From Methylobacterium sp. E-066 (GTDB lineage: Bacteria > Pseudomonadota > Alphaproteobacteria > Rhizobiales > Beijerinckiaceae): 52,106 bases of DNA. Location of the stretch: NCBI RefSeq assembly GCF_022829635.1, contig NZ_JAKSYO010000044.1, forward strand, positions 1 through 52,106. Reading direction: 5' to 3'. Under the pieces are notes generated by a model. That model searched no databases. It saw only the letters and a list, made by a program, of their open reading frames with translations, and had not been told where the DNA came from. Below are positions 43,441-51,966 of this stretch, in pieces. How positions within the stretch are numbered: position 1 is the first letter of the stretch; each line of letters opens with the position of its first letter. The translations under genes were made by a program, and so were the position numbers.

Positions 43441-43989
43441 TCAGCGGCGCTTGAGGACCGCTACCGGGACGCCGGCGCCCTCGTCGTCGTCCTCATCGAC
43501 GAAGCGCCGGCCCGGCTTATCGTACGGCACGAGACCCACGTTGATGGCGAGACCCTCCGGTGCGTCGGGCAGCATCGCGCCCGCGGTCCCGTAGGCGATG
43601 AGGGCGCTGTAGGCCGTCACACGGAGCCAGCGCGCGTGCAGGGTGCCCAGGGTCGCGGCGACCTCGTCCACGGTCTCCATCGCGCCCAGCATCTGCCAGG
43701 ACCAGTCCTCGTACTCGATGGAGCCGACGGGGCCGCGGCGGGTGATGAGCCGCCGGAAGAGGTCCGCCACCGGGGCGATGGGCTCTGCCTTGAGGTGGCT
43801 CCGGACGTCGTCGCGCAACCGCGAATCGGTCTGACCGACGGGGACGAAATCGCTCTCCAGGACGGAGAACGCGGTCACGGCCTCCATGTAGCTGGCGAAG
43901 GCTTCCTTGCTCGGGGCGTCCGAGCTGAAGGAGATGATGTGAGCCGCGGCGGTGCGCAGGCCCTGCTTGGTGAATGGTGAGATGCGCAT
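43441..43989 (-). CDS. Hypothetical protein, 182 aa, next to the relaxase
   Basis: Starts MRISPFTKQG (ATG 43989; the longer frame upstream has no support). Helical and soluble, with SYMEAVTAFSVLESDFVPVG and VADLFRRLITRRGPVGSIEY. No domain recognised. Convergent with the relaxase gene. A possible mobilisation or maintenance accessory. Confidence 0.65.
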   Translation of the reverse strand: MRISPFTKQGLRTAAAHIISFSSDAPSKEAFASYMEAVTAFSVLESDFVPVGQTDSRLRDDVRSHLKAEPIAPVADLFRRLITRRGPVGSIEYEDWSWQMLGAMETVDEVAATLGTLHARWLRVTAYSALIAYGTAGAMLPDAPEGLAINVGLVPYDKPGRRFVDEDDDEGAGVPVAVLKRR

Positions 43990-44384
43990 GTGCGCGGACC
44001 CCCTGATGAAAGTCTGGCCGGCGGCCGGACACTCCAGGATGCCACTCCGAAAATCGCGGTGGGGTACGGAGCCCGAAAAAGCGGGCTTCCGACAAAACTG
44101 TGTGGCCAGTGCAGCTGCAGAGCTGCACTTTTGGCCTCCCGGTAGCCGCCGGCGGGCGTCCAGGGTCGCTATCGGGCTCGGTAATCCACCCGCGCAGCGC
44201 CTTTTCCCGCGAATCGGTGCGGGTCCTACATTCGAATCGCCGTCTCCCCGGCCGGGCACGTGACCAGTCGAGGAGCGAAAAGGTGGCCCGCCTGACGGGG
44301 TGTCGGGGCTCAGAGCGATCCGGGCCCCGCCCCGTCCGGGAGGCGCGTTCGATAGGGCGGACGCCGCAGCTCGGCCGCGTGCAG
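43990..44384. other. Spacer with a strong dyad
   Basis: This stretch of about 395 bases has no supportable gene. A perfect dyad, AGTGCAGCT-GCAG-AGCTGCACT (44108-44129), is enclosed in GGCC flanks and followed by TTT on the plus strand. It lies about 120 bases upstream of the 43989 gene, so it may be an operator of that gene or a terminator for the winged-helix gene. Confidence 0.45.
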
Positions 44385-45188
44385 CTACCGCATGGCTCGG
44401 CCTGCCTTACGACCCACATGGATTCCTGCACGGCCTGATCGGTCGAGGTCGCCCGCTGCCCCTCGGCAGCTTGCTTTCGGTTCCGTTTTCCCCGAATCCC
44501 TCAGATCTAGAACTTGAGTAGGCGTGCGCTTCGGGGATTTGCACCCTCCCCCTTGTGGGAGGGAGGAGTGGGTATTCAGCACCGAGCCTTTGCGGGCCAG
44601 CCGCAGCCAGGCGGTCCACTCGGACGAGACGATGCGGACGATGTTCGTAGCGTTGCGGAAGCCGGTGATGCGCCGCTCCTCCACAGTCACGAGCCCGAGC
44701 TTCACGGCCTCCCGGATGGCGTTGCGCACGGTGGTCTCGGCCACGCCGACGATTGCCGCGAGGTGCCCGACGGCGAGGCGACAATCCTTCCGACGCACGA
44801 CCTCGGCGGCCACCAAGGAGAGGACCGCCTGCTCGGCCAGCGTGAACCGGGCAGCGAGACCAGGGGGCAGGCGGCCGGAGGCGGCCCAGCGGCGACGGCG
44901 CTCCATGCTGGCATCTGTGCGCGGGCGCGAGCCCACGGACCTCCGGCGTGATGCTGAGGGATCCTGATGGAGCAGGCTGTCGCCTGGGGCCGATGGTACC
45001 GGCGGAGCTAGGGAAAACCGTCGGGCTGCCGGTGCATCGGTGCGCGCCTCGATCAGCCCGGACAGCGCCTCGGCCTCGGCCTCCGTGACCTTCCCCTCCC
45101 CGTAGGCACGCCACAGCAGTGCCGTCACCTGCGGCAGGGTGATTCGGTCGGCCGCTTCGATCGCGCGGCGGATTTCGTCTGCAAACAC
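44385..45188 (-). CDS. Winged-helix DNA-binding protein, candidate replication initiator
   Basis: This 267-residue protein has an N-terminal helical region, then a winged helix at about residues 110-180 (FTLAEQAVLSLVAAEVVRRK, LAAIVGVAETTVRNAIREAV, LGLVTVEERRITGFRNATNI) and a low-complexity C-terminus. The start is a GTG at 45188, immediately beside a DnaA-box-like TTTTCCACA at 45201-45209. It stands next to the partition genes, where plasmid initiators are commonly found, but it does not match RepA, RepB or RepC families that I can name. The assignment as initiator is therefore inference. Confidence 0.6.
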   Translation of the reverse strand: MFADEIRRAIEAADRITLPQVTALLWRAYGEGKVTEAEAEALSGLIEARTDAPAARRFSLAPPVPSAPGDSLLHQDPSASRRRSVGSRPRTDASMERRRRWAASGRLPPGLAARFTLAEQAVLSLVAAEVVRRKDCRLAVGHLAAIVGVAETTVRNAIREAVKLGLVTVEERRITGFRNATNIVRIVSSEWTAWLRLARKGSVLNTHSSLPQGGGCKSPKRTPTQVLDLRDSGKTEPKASCRGAAGDLDRSGRAGIHVGRKAGRAMR

Positions 45189-46032
45189 GTGTCTCGGCCC
45201 TTTTCCACAGGGCCACAGGGGGACGATCGGCGGCGCAGGTTGTGCGCTCCGTTCAAGACAAGCCGATATCGTTGCCGGAACCAGGGTTCCGACTTGACGC
45301 CCGTGGGCGCTTCATGGCTTGTGGGGGATGTGAACCGGGCCTCCACAGGCCATTTCGATTTTCGACGGGCTCCTCGTTTGGCGACGGGGGGCCCGTTGGC
45401 TTTTCAGGGTCCTACTGCAGCGATTGCTCTCCTGAATGGCCAGCTCGCGACTCGTTAAGGCGAGTATGGCCGTGACTGCCCATCTCGGCCGGGCTGCACG
45501 GCTAAGTCAACGTTATGTGTGGCGGATAACGCCCTCCTCGCCTCCCTAAACCTCCCCATATTCCGGCATGCATCTCTCCTTGTTCGATGATCATTGCGCG
45601 CGTGCCACGCCAGCAGGGTCAGAGTTTGCGGTCGGACGGGGGCGACCGTGGCGACAACATTTACAGGAGCGCGCAGTGTCTCGGCCAGAAGCTCGACCCG
45701 CATAAGCCCCGTTCAATCGCAGAGCAAAACGGCCAAGTTTTATGGTTTTATGGAAACCAATCAGCTTCCTGACAGCTGTCTGGTAACTCCCTGGCAGCAA
45801 CTGGCCGACGCGCCTAACAGTGGTCGGTTATAATATGGTATCCTGACAGCTTCCCGAAATCTGACGGCTATCCGACAGCTTTCTGGTTCCAAACAGGACG
45901 CCATGGGTTTTAACCTGGCGCTTACCCTTAAGCTGGCAGCTTCCCGAAACCCGATGGCTTTCTGACAGCTTCCCGGAGTCTAAAAGATGCCCGGTAGCTT
46001 CCTGAAGCCAGACAGCTTCCAAAGAGGTGTCT
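45189..46032. promoter_or_regulatory. 840-bp gene-free region: putative origin/partition region
   Basis: This region lies between the divergent winged-helix and partition genes. It contains a DnaA-box-like site (45201-45209), a likely -10 box TATAAT (45829-45834) for the partition operon, and an array of 10-base repeats (45760-46020). The absence of genes, the position and the repeats fit an origin of replication and/or a centromere. Small open frames at 45587-45833 are not convincing. Confidence 0.55.
45760..46020 (+). repeat. GACAGCTTCC repeat array upstream of parA, candidate parS/operator
   Basis: The motif GACAGCTTCC occurs exactly at 45845, 45964 and 46011. Variants (one to three changes) are at 45760, 45771, 45863, 45874, 45935, 45953 and 45993. 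Starts are spaced 18, 11, 61, 18, 11, 29 (18+11) and 18 bases from 45845 onward, so copies keep a fixed 18/11 phase, close to helical turns. Such arrays are binding sites for RHH partition proteins. Related copies lie beyond the operon at 47097-47146. Confidence 0.75.
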
Positions 46033-46722
46033 ATGCCCGTCATTACGTTCTCGTCGCCAAAGGGCGGTGCCGGTAAAACTACAGCTGCCTGCATCCTCGC
46101 CAGCATGCTGGCGGAGCAGGGGGCGACCGTCACCGTAATTGACGCCGACCCCAATCAATTCGTCCAAGAATGGGCACAGCTGCCGGGTCTGCCCACGACC
46201 CTTCGCGTCATGGGCGGTGCGACGGAAGAGACGATCATGGATAAGATCGAGGAGGCGGCCACTACAACCGCCTTCGTGATCGTGGATCTGGAGGGCGTGG
46301 CGAGCCTCATGGTCAGCCACGCAATCTCGATGTCCGACCTAGTGGTGATCCCCGTGCAGGGCTCGCAGTTCGATGCCTCGCAGGCTGCTCGTCAGATCGG
46401 GCTCATCAAGCGCACTGAGAAGCGCGGGGGGAGGGCCATTCCCTACACGGTGCTCATCACACGCACGAACCCGGCGATCATGCCCCACACCCTCAAGCAC
46501 ATCTTGCAGAGCTTCGATGAGCGCGCGATCCCGGTGCTAAAAACCCGCCTGTGCGACCGCGAGGCCTACCGGGCCATGTTCTCCTATGGTGGCACGCTAC
46601 AGGGCCTAGCAGGGAAGGGGGTCGCTAACACTGCTGTGGCAATCAACAACGCGGCGGAGTTCGCCGCGGAGGTTGTGCAGCGCCTGCGCGACAGCCGCGA
46701 CCAGGCTAAGGAGGTTGCGTGA
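46033..46722 (+). CDS. parA: ParA-type partition ATPase
   Basis: This 229-residue protein is a deviant Walker ATPase: KGGAGKTTAACILA near the N-terminus, TVIDADPNQFVQEW, and a C-terminal helical part. There is no N-terminal HTH, as in type Ib ParA and VirC1. It forms ATP-dependent DNA-bound gradients that move plasmid copies. ATG 46033 is chosen with AAAGAGG just before it; GTG 46027 is less likely. The next gene overlaps its stop by one base (TGATG). Confidence 0.93.
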   Translation: MPVITFSSPKGGAGKTTAACILASMLAEQGATVTVIDADPNQFVQEWAQLPGLPTTLRVMGGATEETIMDKIEEAATTTAFVIVDLEGVASLMVSHAISMSDLVVIPVQGSQFDASQAARQIGLIKRTEKRGGRAIPYTVLITRTNPAIMPHTLKHILQSFDERAIPVLKTRLCDREAYRAMFSYGGTLQGLAGKGVANTAVAINNAAEFAAEVVQRLRDSRDQAKEVA

Positions 46723-47090
46723 TGCCCGGCCAGCCCAAGCCTGAACGTACTGATCCGCTTGGAAAGCTCGACCTTGGCGGACTGGACGACTTCAAGCCCA
46801 CGCCGCGCGCAGCCCAGCAGCCGAAGCCGCCGGTCGAGACAATTCGCGCCGTCTCAGAAGCGGAGGGTTTCCCCAGCCGCGAGTCCGCCCCACGCGAAAA
46901 GGCGAAGCCAGCAGCGGCCAAGGTTGAACAGCGCCGCTACCGCACCGGCCGCAACAAACAGCTCAGCCTCAAGGTAACGGAGGAGACCGCTCAACGCTTC
47001 ACCCGCCTGGCCGACGAGAAGCGACTGGTGCTTGGCGAGCTACTGGAAAAGGCGCTCGACGCCTACGAGGCTGTCAACAAGAGAGGGTAA
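46722..47090 (+). CDS. RHH-type centromere-binding partition protein (ParG/VirC2-like)
   Basis: This 122-residue protein has a disordered, Pro/Lys-rich N-terminal half and a C-terminal ribbon-helix-helix (RNKQLSLKVTEETAQRFTRL and GELLEKALDAYEAV). That is the layout of ParB-like partners of type Ib ParA and of VirC2. It would bind the flanking repeats and stimulate ParA. The ATG overlaps the parA stop, with AAGGAGG seven bases upstream. Confidence 0.88.
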   Translation: MPGQPKPERTDPLGKLDLGGLDDFKPTPRAAQQPKPPVETIRAVSEAEGFPSRESAPREKAKPAAAKVEQRRYRTGRNKQLSLKVTEETAQRFTRLADEKRLVLGELLEKALDAYEAVNKRG

Positions 47091-47096
47091 CCCCCG

Positions 47097-47146
47097 GAAA
47101 GCTATCGGAAACCAGATAGGCATCCAACAGAAATCAGACAGCTTCC
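47097..47146 (+). repeat. Downstream copies of the partition repeat
   Basis: GAAAGCTATC (47097), GATAGGCATC (47115) and an exact GACAGCTTCC (47137) follow the RHH gene. The first pair is 18 bases apart, the same spacing seen upstream of parA. The partition operon is thus flanked by repeats on both sides. Confidence 0.6.
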
Positions 47147-47629
47147 AGAAAATTTCGCGGTTCGTCACCGTTCGCATAAGGGCACGCTACTGAACCAAGC
47201 ATACTGTGACGTTCAGCAGCCACTCGCGACTCATTGTGCGTCTTGGAAAAGTCCGCTTCCAGTCCGCTGACAAGGAAGAGGTTTCCGACCGGGTTGGGTG
47301 GATTTCCGTTGGTCCGCTATCAAGCAGCAATGCATGGAAGCGGACGTCGCCACAGCGCCCGCTCATTATCCCAAGCAGAACCTCACAACGCCTGCTTTGC
47401 AGCCTTCTGGCTTGTCGGTCTGTTATGATTGGTTCGGTTAAGAAAGCCTCTTTTGGATAGTCTCGTCGGATTTTCAAAAAAGATTGATGGCTATGTTCGC
47501 CTGGGCCATACCCAAACCGTACCGGCCCGATCGGCTGCTATGGGTGGTTTTTGTGACTGTCCGCTCTCGGGCACGGACGATGAGAAAGCGGACGTGATAA
47601 GGTCATGGTTTTCGGGATCAGGTGTCGCT
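47147..47629. other. Gene-free spacer
   Basis: About 480 bases with open frames on both strands (for example 47187-47477 minus) that overlap each other. None has a recognisable domain or a good start. Part of the sequence looks like a widely scattered non-coding or remnant segment, but I cannot identify it. Confidence 0.35.
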
Positions 47630-47863
47630 TCAAGGTGACCGTTCGCGATTGATCAAGTATGCAAGTAAACCTTGTATGCGTGGAATGATGACGAAAACCA
47701 TTGCAAGCACGATGATTGGCACAACGACAAGGTGACGTTGCCAGATTTCCCATTCGTAGGCCGCAGCCTGCATTAGGTAGGCCAGCCCCGTCACGAGCGG
47801 ATAGACGGCACAGAAGATCAGCAAACAGAAGATTAGACGATTATTCCTGTCGGTACGTGACAT
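47630..47863 (-). CDS. Small two-TM membrane protein
   Basis: A protein of 77 residues (80 from the GTG at 47872) with two TM helices: LIFCLLIFCAVYPLVTGLAY and LVVVPIIVLAMVFVIIPRI. The layout is like DUF2798 proteins, but the match is weak. It is just downstream of the GST gene on the same strand and may be co-transcribed with it. Confidence 0.65.
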   Translation of the reverse strand: MSRTDRNNRLIFCLLIFCAVYPLVTGLAYLMQAAAYEWEIWQRHLVVVPIIVLAMVFVIIPRIQGLLAYLINRERSP

Positions 47864-47875
47864 GTACGACACCTA

Positions 47876-48499
47876 TCAGTAGTCTGCGCTTGATCGTGAC
47901 CGGAAACGCTTGTACCAAGCGTCCAGCCGCGGATGCTCGCTTCCGTAGGGAAGATCGAACCGCTCGCGCGCCGTCTGAAAGATCGTGAAGGTCGTGAAGT
48001 CCGCAATGGTCGGTTCCTCGCCGACTAGGAACGCGTTCCAGCCGATCTCCACCTCCAGAATGTCCAGCAACTCCGTCACGTAGCGATGCGTCCGGTCCGC
48101 GGTCTCCTTCGAGGGAGACGGCTCCTTCGCCGAGAAGGCTTCGGTCCGGTTCCAGAGCCAGAGCTGGCTCCGGGCGACCAAGTCGCCGCCAAGCCGCTCC
48201 AGGGCGCGAACCCGCGCACGCGATGACGGGTCCGTGCCGATCATCGGCCGTTCGGGGTGAAGTTCTTCCAGGTACTCGACGATGGCGGCGGAGTCGGTGA
48301 TCGCGAGACCGTCATCGGTCACCAGGGTCGGGGCCCGGCCGGATGGGTTGATGCCGAGGTAGCGCGGGGAGCGATGCTCGCCGTTCGCGTAATCGAGTTC
48401 GTAACGCGGGACGTCGATCCCCTTCTCCGCCAGGTAGATGATGACGCGCCGCGGGTTCGTGCCCTTCCGGAACTGATACAGCAGCATGCTTCCGCCCAT
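47876..48499 (-). CDS. Glutathione S-transferase family protein
   Basis: This 207-residue protein has an N-terminal thioredoxin-like GST domain (LLYQFRKGTNPRRVIIYLAE, INPSGRAPTLVTDDG with the cis-Pro, and ITDSAAIVEYLEEL, the ES/DS-type glutathione contact) and a C-terminal helical domain (FLVGEEPTIADFTTF). It conjugates or isomerises electrophiles with glutathione. Start 48499 follows GAGG by six bases; ATG 48487 is an alternative. Divergent from an HxlR regulator, which probably controls it. Confidence 0.9.
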   Translation of the reverse strand: MGGSMLLYQFRKGTNPRRVIIYLAEKGIDVPRYELDYANGEHRSPRYLGINPSGRAPTLVTDDGLAITDSAAIVEYLEELHPERPMIGTDPSSRARVRALERLGGDLVARSQLWLWNRTEAFSAKEPSPSKETADRTHRYVTELLDILEVEIGWNAFLVGEEPTIADFTTFTIFQTARERFDLPYGSEHPRLDAWYKRFRSRSSADY

Positions 48500-48587
48500 C
48501 TCGTGCCTCGATGGTTACCTATGTATACCGCTGTGATTTCCCCGGAAGACGGCACGCAGATGTGCCTCGGGCACACGGAGGGCACCC

Positions 48588-49010
48588 ATGGCAAAGACCC
48601 TGTACGGCCGCCTCTACGAGGAGAGCGAGCGTGGCCCGAGGCTGAAACCCTGTGCGCCGCACGACGTGCTGTCCCGGATGGGCGACAAGTGGACCATCCT
48701 CACGCTTCTGCTGCTGGCCATCGTTCCCGGCCATCGTTTGCGTTTCTCGGCGATAAAGAACGGCATCGAGGGCATCACGCAGCGCATGCTGACGGTGACG
48801 CTGCGTAACCTGGAGAGGGACGGGCTCCTCGTCCGACACTATTTCCCGGAGGTTCCACCGCGCGTCGAGTACGAGTTGACCGCCATGGGCGCGAGCGTGC
48901 TGCCGGCCTTGGAGGGTTTTACCGGCTGGATCCGAGAGCATTGGCCCCTGATCGAGGCGGCCCGCCGCACCTTCGACGAAGCCGTCGCTCTCGACGCAGG
49001 AGCATCGTAA
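48588..49010 (+). CDS. HxlR-family transcriptional regulator
   Basis: This 140-residue winged-helix protein matches HxlR: CAPHDVLSRMGDKWTILTLL, FSAIKNGIEGITQRMLTVTL, LERDGLLVRHYFPEVPPRVE and YELTAMG. A single Cys (residue 22) precedes the HTH as in redox- or aldehyde-sensing members. It is divergent from the GST gene with an 88-base spacer, so it likely regulates that gene in response to electrophiles. Confidence 0.93.
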   Translation: MAKTLYGRLYEESERGPRLKPCAPHDVLSRMGDKWTILTLLLLAIVPGHRLRFSAIKNGIEGITQRMLTVTLRNLERDGLLVRHYFPEVPPRVEYELTAMGASVLPALEGFTGWIREHWPLIEAARRTFDEAVALDAGAS

Positions 49011-49169
49011 CTGCGGAACACGACCTGAAAAGCTATTCCAGGCCGGCCGCATGACGACGACACGAGCGCCTGCCTCCTGCCCGTCTCATCCAGCGCGCCT
49101 TCGACCTATCTTCATCAGGTCAAAGGCGTTCGGCACATCGGCGCGCGTCCGTTCGATGGCGCTGCGGTC
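49011..49169. other. Short spacer between convergent genes
   Basis: Between the ends of the HxlR gene and the SDR remnant, about 160 bases with no gene or clear terminator seen. Confidence 0.3.
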
Positions 49170-49469
49170 TTAGATCGTAGCCGCCCAAGCCATCGCATCG
49201 GCCCCAGCGAGGATGTGCGCTGGCGCGTCCTTGTCGGTGACGGCGCGCCAGATCTCCTCGGCCACCTTGTCCGCCGCCGCCACCAGTGCCGCGATCCTGG
49301 CGGGATCGGTCACGTCGAGGGGGAGGACGCGCAGCCGGTCGGACGGCGGCAGCACGTCTTCACGCGGGGCGCGCATGGTGGCGATGTCGTGCCCCCCGCG
49401 ATCCGCGAAGCGGCGAGCGGTCGCCAGGCCGAAGCTTGACGAGCAGCCAGTGACGAGGATGGTCGGCAT
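49170..49469 (-). pseudogene. SDR-family oxidoreductase with large internal deletion
   Basis: The frame starts MPTILVTGCSSSFGLATARR, the NAD(P)-binding motif TGxxxxxG of short-chain dehydrogenases, and reaches the LDVTDPARIAALV strand. It then jumps to KVAEEIWRAVTDKDAPAHIL, a normal SDR C-terminal helix. About 120 central residues, including the catalytic Tyr-xxx-Lys and the Asn/Ser loop, are absent. The deletion is in frame, so a 99-residue product could be made but cannot be an active SDR. It lies downstream of the NmrA gene. Confidence 0.85.
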
Positions 49470-49498
49470 AGCCGGTTCTTTCCGTTCAGCGGTGAGGG

Positions 49499-50365
49499 TC
49501 AAGCCGACGCGAGCGCGGTGGCAACCTCGCGGTAGGTGTGCAGCGGGCGACCCAGCAGCGTGGTCAGGCGCTCGCGGTCGCCCTCCGCCGGGATCATGCC
49601 GTCGCTGACGTAGCGCTCGGCCATCAGGCGCATCTCGTATGCCATCCACTTCGGCATGAAGCTCGCCATGTTCGCCTCGAACCCGCTCGGATCGTCGCCG
49701 CCATAGGTGACCGGGCGGCCGAGGACATCCGTCCAGATCGCGGCGAGGTCCACGCCGGTGAGCGTGTCGGGGCCGACGAGGTTGATCGTCTCGATCGGCA
49801 TCTTCCCCGGCGCCGCGTCGCGGCGGATCAGCTCGATCGCGGCGACCTCGGCGATGTCGCGCGCGTCGACCATGGCGACGCCTTTGGCCCCGATCGGCAT
49901 CGGGTAAACGCCGTGCTGGAGGATGACGTCCTTGATCATCACCTCGTTGTCGATGAAGTAGCTCGGGCGCAGGATTGTGGCGTTGAAGTCCATCGCCTGG
50001 AGCATCCGCTCGGCGCCGAACTTCACCGCGAAGTGCGGCACGTTCACCGCACGGTCGGCCTCGAACACCGACAGGTAGACGACCCGATCGACGCCGGCCT
50101 CGCGGGCAATGTTCAGCGTGATGATCGCCTGGGTAAATTCGTCGCCCGTCACCGCGTTGAGCAGGAACAGGGTGCGGATGCCGGTCATGGCGATGCGCAG
50201 CGCCGTGATGTCCAGAAGATCGCCCTGCACGACCTCGACGCTCGCCGGGAAGGCGGCCTTCGTGGGATCGCGGGTGAGGACACGCACATCGGCGCCGCGC
50301 TGGACGAGCTGTTCGACGACGTGGCGGCCGACACGGCCGGTGGCGCCGGTGACGAGAATGGTCAT
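49499..50365 (-). CDS. NmrA-like NAD(P)-binding protein
   Basis: This 288-residue protein starts MTILVTGATGRVGRHVVEQL, a Rossmann motif of the atypical SDR/NmrA group, with VEVVQGDLLD and ATILRPSYFIDN further on. No YxxxK is visible, so it may be a redox sensor or reductase of the QorB/NmrA type. ATG 50365 is chosen because homology begins there. It is divergent from the LysR gene, which probably controls it. Confidence 0.9.
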   Translation of the reverse strand: MTILVTGATGRVGRHVVEQLVQRGADVRVLTRDPTKAAFPASVEVVQGDLLDITALRIAMTGIRTLFLLNAVTGDEFTQAIITLNIAREAGVDRVVYLSVFEADRAVNVPHFAVKFGAERMLQAMDFNATILRPSYFIDNEVMIKDVILQHGVYPMPIGAKGVAMVDARDIAEVAAIELIRRDAAPGKMPIETINLVGPDTLTGVDLAAIWTDVLGRPVTYGGDDPSGFEANMASFMPKWMAYEMRLMAERYVSDGMIPAEGDRERLTTLLGRPLHTYREVATALASA

Positions 50366-50473
50366 GGGGATCGCTCCTTCGGGTTGAGCCGTTTGGCTGA
50401 CCTCAAGATGAGCGATCCACTCCTGCGCCAACAGCCGTTATATTTGGACGCTCCGTCTCGCTGGTGGAACGCA

Positions 50474-51364
50474 ATGGACTTGCTCGCCCTCGCCGACTTC
50501 ACCCTCGTCGCCCGCCATGGCGGGTTCGGAAAGGCTGCGCGGGCAGCCGGGCGTCCGAAGGCGACCTTGTCCCGGCGCGTGGCAGAGCTGGAGGCGAGCC
50601 TGAACCTACGCCTGTTCGAGCGCGGGGCCCGCGTTCTCAAGCTGACCGAGGAAGGGCGCGCGCTGTTCGAGCGGGCCGGCGCGCTGCTCACCGAACTGGA
50701 GGAGACGGCAGCGGCGATCGCCTCCGGCGGGGACCGCGTGCGGGGTCGGCTGCGGATCAGCGCGCCCTTGCTGTTCTCGCAGATCGCGATGGGAAAGCTC
50801 GCCGCGGGCTTCGTCCTGAAGCACCCGGAGGTCCGGCTCGAAGTCACGACGGAGGATCGGACCGTCGACATGATCGAAGAAGGCTTCGACCTCGTCATCC
50901 GGGTCAACCCCGATCCGGACGAGGGCCTCGTTGGCCGCGCATTCCTGCACGACCGCTTGGTTGTCGTGGCGAGCCCCGACCTCGCCCGGCCCACCGACGG
51001 CATGACTGTTCCAGCCGTCCTGCGGGGAGGGAGCGATCGCACTGCATGGATGGTGAGGACGCCGGCCGGCCGAGAAACGATCGAGGTCGAGCCGATTCTC
51101 GGCCTGTCGTCGCTCGTCATGATTCGCGATGCGGTTCGGGCGGGCGTCGGTGCGGGACGCTTGCCCGTCTCGCTCGTGAGCCACGATCTGGCTGCTGGGA
51201 GGTTGATCCACTGGGGCGACGTCGACGCACCCGACATCGTACTTTGGACCCTCTATCCGACGCGCCGGCTGCTCAGCGCACGCGTGTCGGCTTTCCTGAA
51301 CCACCTGAAGCAGGCGTTTCCCGACGGGACGCCGGATGAGCTGGCTTCCTTCATCGCAGGATGA
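50474..51364 (+). CDS. LysR-family transcriptional regulator
   Basis: This 296-residue protein has the LysR HTH (DFTLVARHGGFGKAARAAGR, TLSRRVAELEASLNLRLFER, VLKLTEEGRALFERA) and a periplasmic-binding-like effector domain (VRGRLRISAPLLFSQIAMGK onward). ATG 50474 is chosen because the HTH starts immediately; the open frame further upstream is antisense to the NmrA gene. With a divergent NmrA gene 108 bases away, it is likely its activator. Confidence 0.92.
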   Translation: MDLLALADFTLVARHGGFGKAARAAGRPKATLSRRVAELEASLNLRLFERGARVLKLTEEGRALFERAGALLTELEETAAAIASGGDRVRGRLRISAPLLFSQIAMGKLAAGFVLKHPEVRLEVTTEDRTVDMIEEGFDLVIRVNPDPDEGLVGRAFLHDRLVVVASPDLARPTDGMTVPAVLRGGSDRTAWMVRTPAGRETIEVEPILGLSSLVMIRDAVRAGVGAGRLPVSLVSHDLAAGRLIHWGDVDAPDIVLWTLYPTRRLLSARVSAFLNHLKQAFPDGTPDELASFIAG

Positions 51365-51762
51365 GGCCGCCCTCCAGGTTCGCCTCTGCCCGTGCGAGAA
51401 CCGCCGAGCCCGCCCGTGATCGCTGCAACGTCCGCTTCCCGAACACCAAGACTACGTCCCCGACGACCGGGTAGGGTCGAAAGCGGCCGGGGACGGTGGT
51501 CTGGAGAAGATGCACCTATACTGAACCAACAGCGACGGTCCGTTCGCGCATACCCAAAAAATACCGACGTGACGTGGAGGTATCAACCGCGCACGAAAAA
51601 GGGCCGCCCCCTACAGAGGAGCGGCCCAAGTCAAGGGAGGAAACGCCCACGAGTGGGCTACACGCTGTTGAGACGTGCGCCGCAGCAACGATTGTGCGTT
51701 GCGGTAGTTCCGGAATTTGGGCGAACCCTTCTGCGCGATCCAGTCCGTTCTGCTTCAAAGCC
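51365..51762. other. Spacer between LysR gene and MFS fragment
   Basis: About 400 bases with no accepted gene; overlapping open frames at 51392-52011 are mainly antisense to the MFS fragment. It contains the terminator of the leftward MFS gene at 51596-51627. Confidence 0.45.
51596..51627 (-). terminator. Rho-independent terminator of the MFS gene
   Basis: Read on the minus strand, GGGCCGC (51627-51621) and GCGGCCC (51607-51601) form a GC-rich stem that is followed directly by five T residues (51600-51596). It lies 136 bases beyond the MFS stop codon at 51763, as expected for its transcript end. Confidence 0.75.
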
Positions 51763-51966
51763 TTATGCCTCTCCAATGAAGCGGGAGCGACCAGCCCGCG
51801 TCGCGAATGCCATCACCAACAGGCTCGCCACGACCAGCAGGCACATCGGTGCGGACCACGCGCCTGTCGCTTCATGCAGCAGGCCCACGAGAAGTGGACC
51901 AAACGCAGCCCCAACGTAGCCGATGAATTGGGCCATGCCCGACAAGGCCGCGGCCTGGTGGTGGTC
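51763..51966 (-). pseudogene. MFS transporter, C-terminal part (IS-disrupted)
   Basis: The minus strand encodes DHHQAAALSGMAQFIGYVGA, then AAFGPLLVGLLHEATGAWSA (in two parts here) and a last TM helix ending RFIGEA before TAA. This is the last two helices of a CynX/NimT-type MFS protein. The first codon (GAC, 51966-51964) is the target-site copy of the IS at 2-1299. Joined to 1300-2301 across the circle junction it completes the transporter in frame. Confidence 0.93.

Noticed and set aside
44385..45188. Confident naming as RepA or RepC.
   Set aside because: It has a winged helix but no match to a named initiator family that I can see, so it is given only as a candidate.
45760..46020. CRISPR array from the short repeats upstream of parA.
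   Set aside because: Repeats are only 10 bases, imperfect and closely phased, with no spacers of uniform length and no cas genes.
47187..47477. Minus-strand 96-codon ORF.
   Set aside because: Overlaps plus-strand frames of similar quality, with no ribosome site or domain.
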